Shown here in pieces: positions 55,902 through 57,416 of a DNA stretch of 57,416 bases. How positions within the stretch are numbered: position 1 is the first letter of the stretch; the number at the start of each line of letters is the position of its first letter. The DNA is taken from the NCBI RefSeq assembly GCF_001949145.1, contig NW_019091359.1:3647463-3704878 (forward strand), read 5' to 3'. The stretch comes from Acanthaster planci (Eukaryota > Echinodermata > Asteroidea > Valvatida > Acanthasteridae). The notes beneath the pieces were generated by a model. That model made no database searches and had not been told where the DNA came from. It was given only the letters and a program-made list of their open reading frames with translations. The position numbers and the translations under genes were made by a program.

Positions 55902-57416
55902 GTAAGCTGTTGATATTTTTCACTGAGAGCCTTTGCGGATAATTTTCATTTACCTTGGCTAACAAAAATATTAAAGGCTGTTCAACAAATGTTCAAAACA
56001 AAATTAGATTTTGCTTTAAACTAAGTAGGCTTGAGTCGCATCCATTGTGGTGCCAATAAAAAAACTACAAAATAGTTTGCAAGGATTGTGGGACAGTCTG
56101 ACAAACAGTGATGCAATCCCATAAAGAGGGTTAATGCAAAGATATTTACATACAACGGAATATTAACATCAGTATGTTTCCATCTACTTAAAACCAGCCG
56201 TTCATTATCACGCACTTAGGCGTATGCATCCCCCTCTCGAGTACATGTACATTTATGGTATAACAAAGGGGCAGGGCACACATTGCATCTTTTCCGCTGG
56301 GTCTGCCCCTGACATTGTCTTCTACAAAAATCAACGGAGGTTTAGAGTTTGTTGCTTCATATTTGGTACAAGAACATGATGCTCTATGGTTTTCAAGATG
56401 TCAAATTCTTTTCATGTCTGTTTCACACTGATCTCGATCTTGATCAGCAGTCCAGATGCTAATTAGTGCCATCCACTGGGTAAGTTTGGGTGTCAGCCTG
56501 AACCAAGGTCAGATCACTAATCGTAATCTGGATCTGCATCAAACAAACAAGTGAAGTCTGGTTGTGCTTCGGTCTTGTCTCACTGCTATTTCTTATGGTA
56601 GTGGGAATGTAAGACGTCTGTTTTCTCATCATCACAATAAAGACTTCTTGCTGTGTCTTTCCACTGTCCATATCTACATATCACCTTACAGCTTAGTACA
56701 TTCATATCACAAAATACTCATTTCATAAGTAATCAAGTTTGGAGAGTATGATCCATCTTTCCTTCTCTCCAATCAGATCTGCTTTGCTACGATGTCTTGT
56801 CATTTGTCTTGATAGTATGTGATGCTGTTATTAGCTGACATGCTTGCTTGTGTTTAGACCAATGTTGAACCTGACATTCCCTAAGGGGAAAAGCAAACAA
56901 GATACTAAGATATGAAATGTCCAACAAACACAATCTTTCATAACATCTCACAAGTGCTTACTGAAGTACTGATGATGGTGGAACTACTTGAAGTCTGAAC
57001 TTTAACAGCCCTCCCACCCTATCTATGCCCCTCCTGTGTTTATCCTCTTTTCACAATTCTGAAAAACTGTGGGTAAACGTAGACTTTGTCTTTACGCTTT
57101 TACCTGGGATAACTTGTTTCAAGGAGGTACCTTACTTTTAAGCACTTGTAGCTAACAGCTTAAAGTTTGCTCTTTCAAACATTAAAAACAAACATTTTAA
57201 CAGGTGAAACTAATGGGCTTGTTGGTAAGAATATTGGAGATACACGTACATTCTTTTATGATTATTACAATCTTCTACTGTGATGATGATGACTTACAGC
57301 CCGTTCCCACTTGTTCCAACAAGTGGGGGATCTGATCCACCTTTCTTGATCCTCCTCTGGAGTAGGATACAGATCCCCCAATTGGTGGATCAGATCCAGC
57401 AATTGGTGGATCAGAT
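55902..57416. other. Probable intron of the 55774 gene; repeat at the window edge
   Basis: No exon is recognised. The last 116 bases are rich in ggatcagatcc and include a 21-bp tandem (caattggtggatcagatcca plus g, 57379-57416), resembling the inverted-repeat family at 311-799; the element is cut by the window end. Confidence 0.55.
57301..57416. mobile_element. Truncated ggatcagatcc-rich element (window edge)
   Basis: Contains tctgatccacctttcttgat followed by cctcctct, whose reverse complement gaggaggatcaag...ggtggatcagatcc parallels the termini of the element at 311-799. Its other end lies beyond the window. Confidence 0.5.

Overview
This is a eukaryotic (animal) window. It holds most of one large, intron-rich gene on the plus strand, one complete compact gene on the minus strand, and the probable first exon of a third gene. 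All coding exons are bounded by GT-AG introns, the introns are long (up to about 6 kb), and the intervening DNA is AT-rich. It is crowded with fold-back/MITE-like elements, tRNA-derived SINEs, minisatellites and very many copies of the palindromic string tacatgtacatgta. Protein similarity to both vertebrate and general metazoan families, with this repeat style, suggests a marine invertebrate, most likely a non-vertebrate deuterostome such as an echinoderm. That organism guess is an inference and cannot be settled from the sequence alone.

Layout. Positions 1-3312 are intron or upstream DNA. From 3313 to 45430 (+) lie 22 coding exons of a MAGI-family scaffold (membrane-associated guanylate kinase, WW and PDZ domains, inverted). 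All 22 exons join in a consistent reading frame and encode 1578 residues: truncated guanylate-kinase-like region, WW1, WW2, PDZ1, PDZ2, a highly charged linker, PDZ3, PDZ4, a Tyr/Pro/His/Gln-rich linker, PDZ5 and a short tail. The N-terminal PDZ0 exon(s) and start codon lie upstream of the window. A probable 3'UTR of about 4.2 kb follows, to poly(A) signals near 49.5-49.65 kb. From 54999 down to 50747 (-) lie six exons of a complete 271-residue 1-acylglycerol-3-phosphate acyltransferase (AGPAT1/2-like), with all four acyltransferase motifs. MAGI and AGPAT converge tail to tail. AGPAT and the unidentified plus-strand first exon at 55774-55901 diverge head to head across about 0.8 kb.

Function. 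MAGI is a cell-junction/synaptic scaffold and AGPAT makes phosphatidic acid in the endoplasmic reticulum. Nothing suggests they work as a unit; this is an ordinary animal gene neighbourhood. I found no convincing novel multi-gene system. The points most worth checking are: the last MAGI coding exon forming the first unit of a 64-bp tandem array that runs into the 3'UTR; an apparent 6-residue insertion in PDZ1; an AATAAA hexamer overlapping the AGPAT stop codon; a possible nested coiled-coil ORF inside the intron that splits WW2; a TIR-bounded array of exactly nine 44-bp repeats; a three-fold tandem tRNA-like repeat; and several fold-back elements with recognisable ends.
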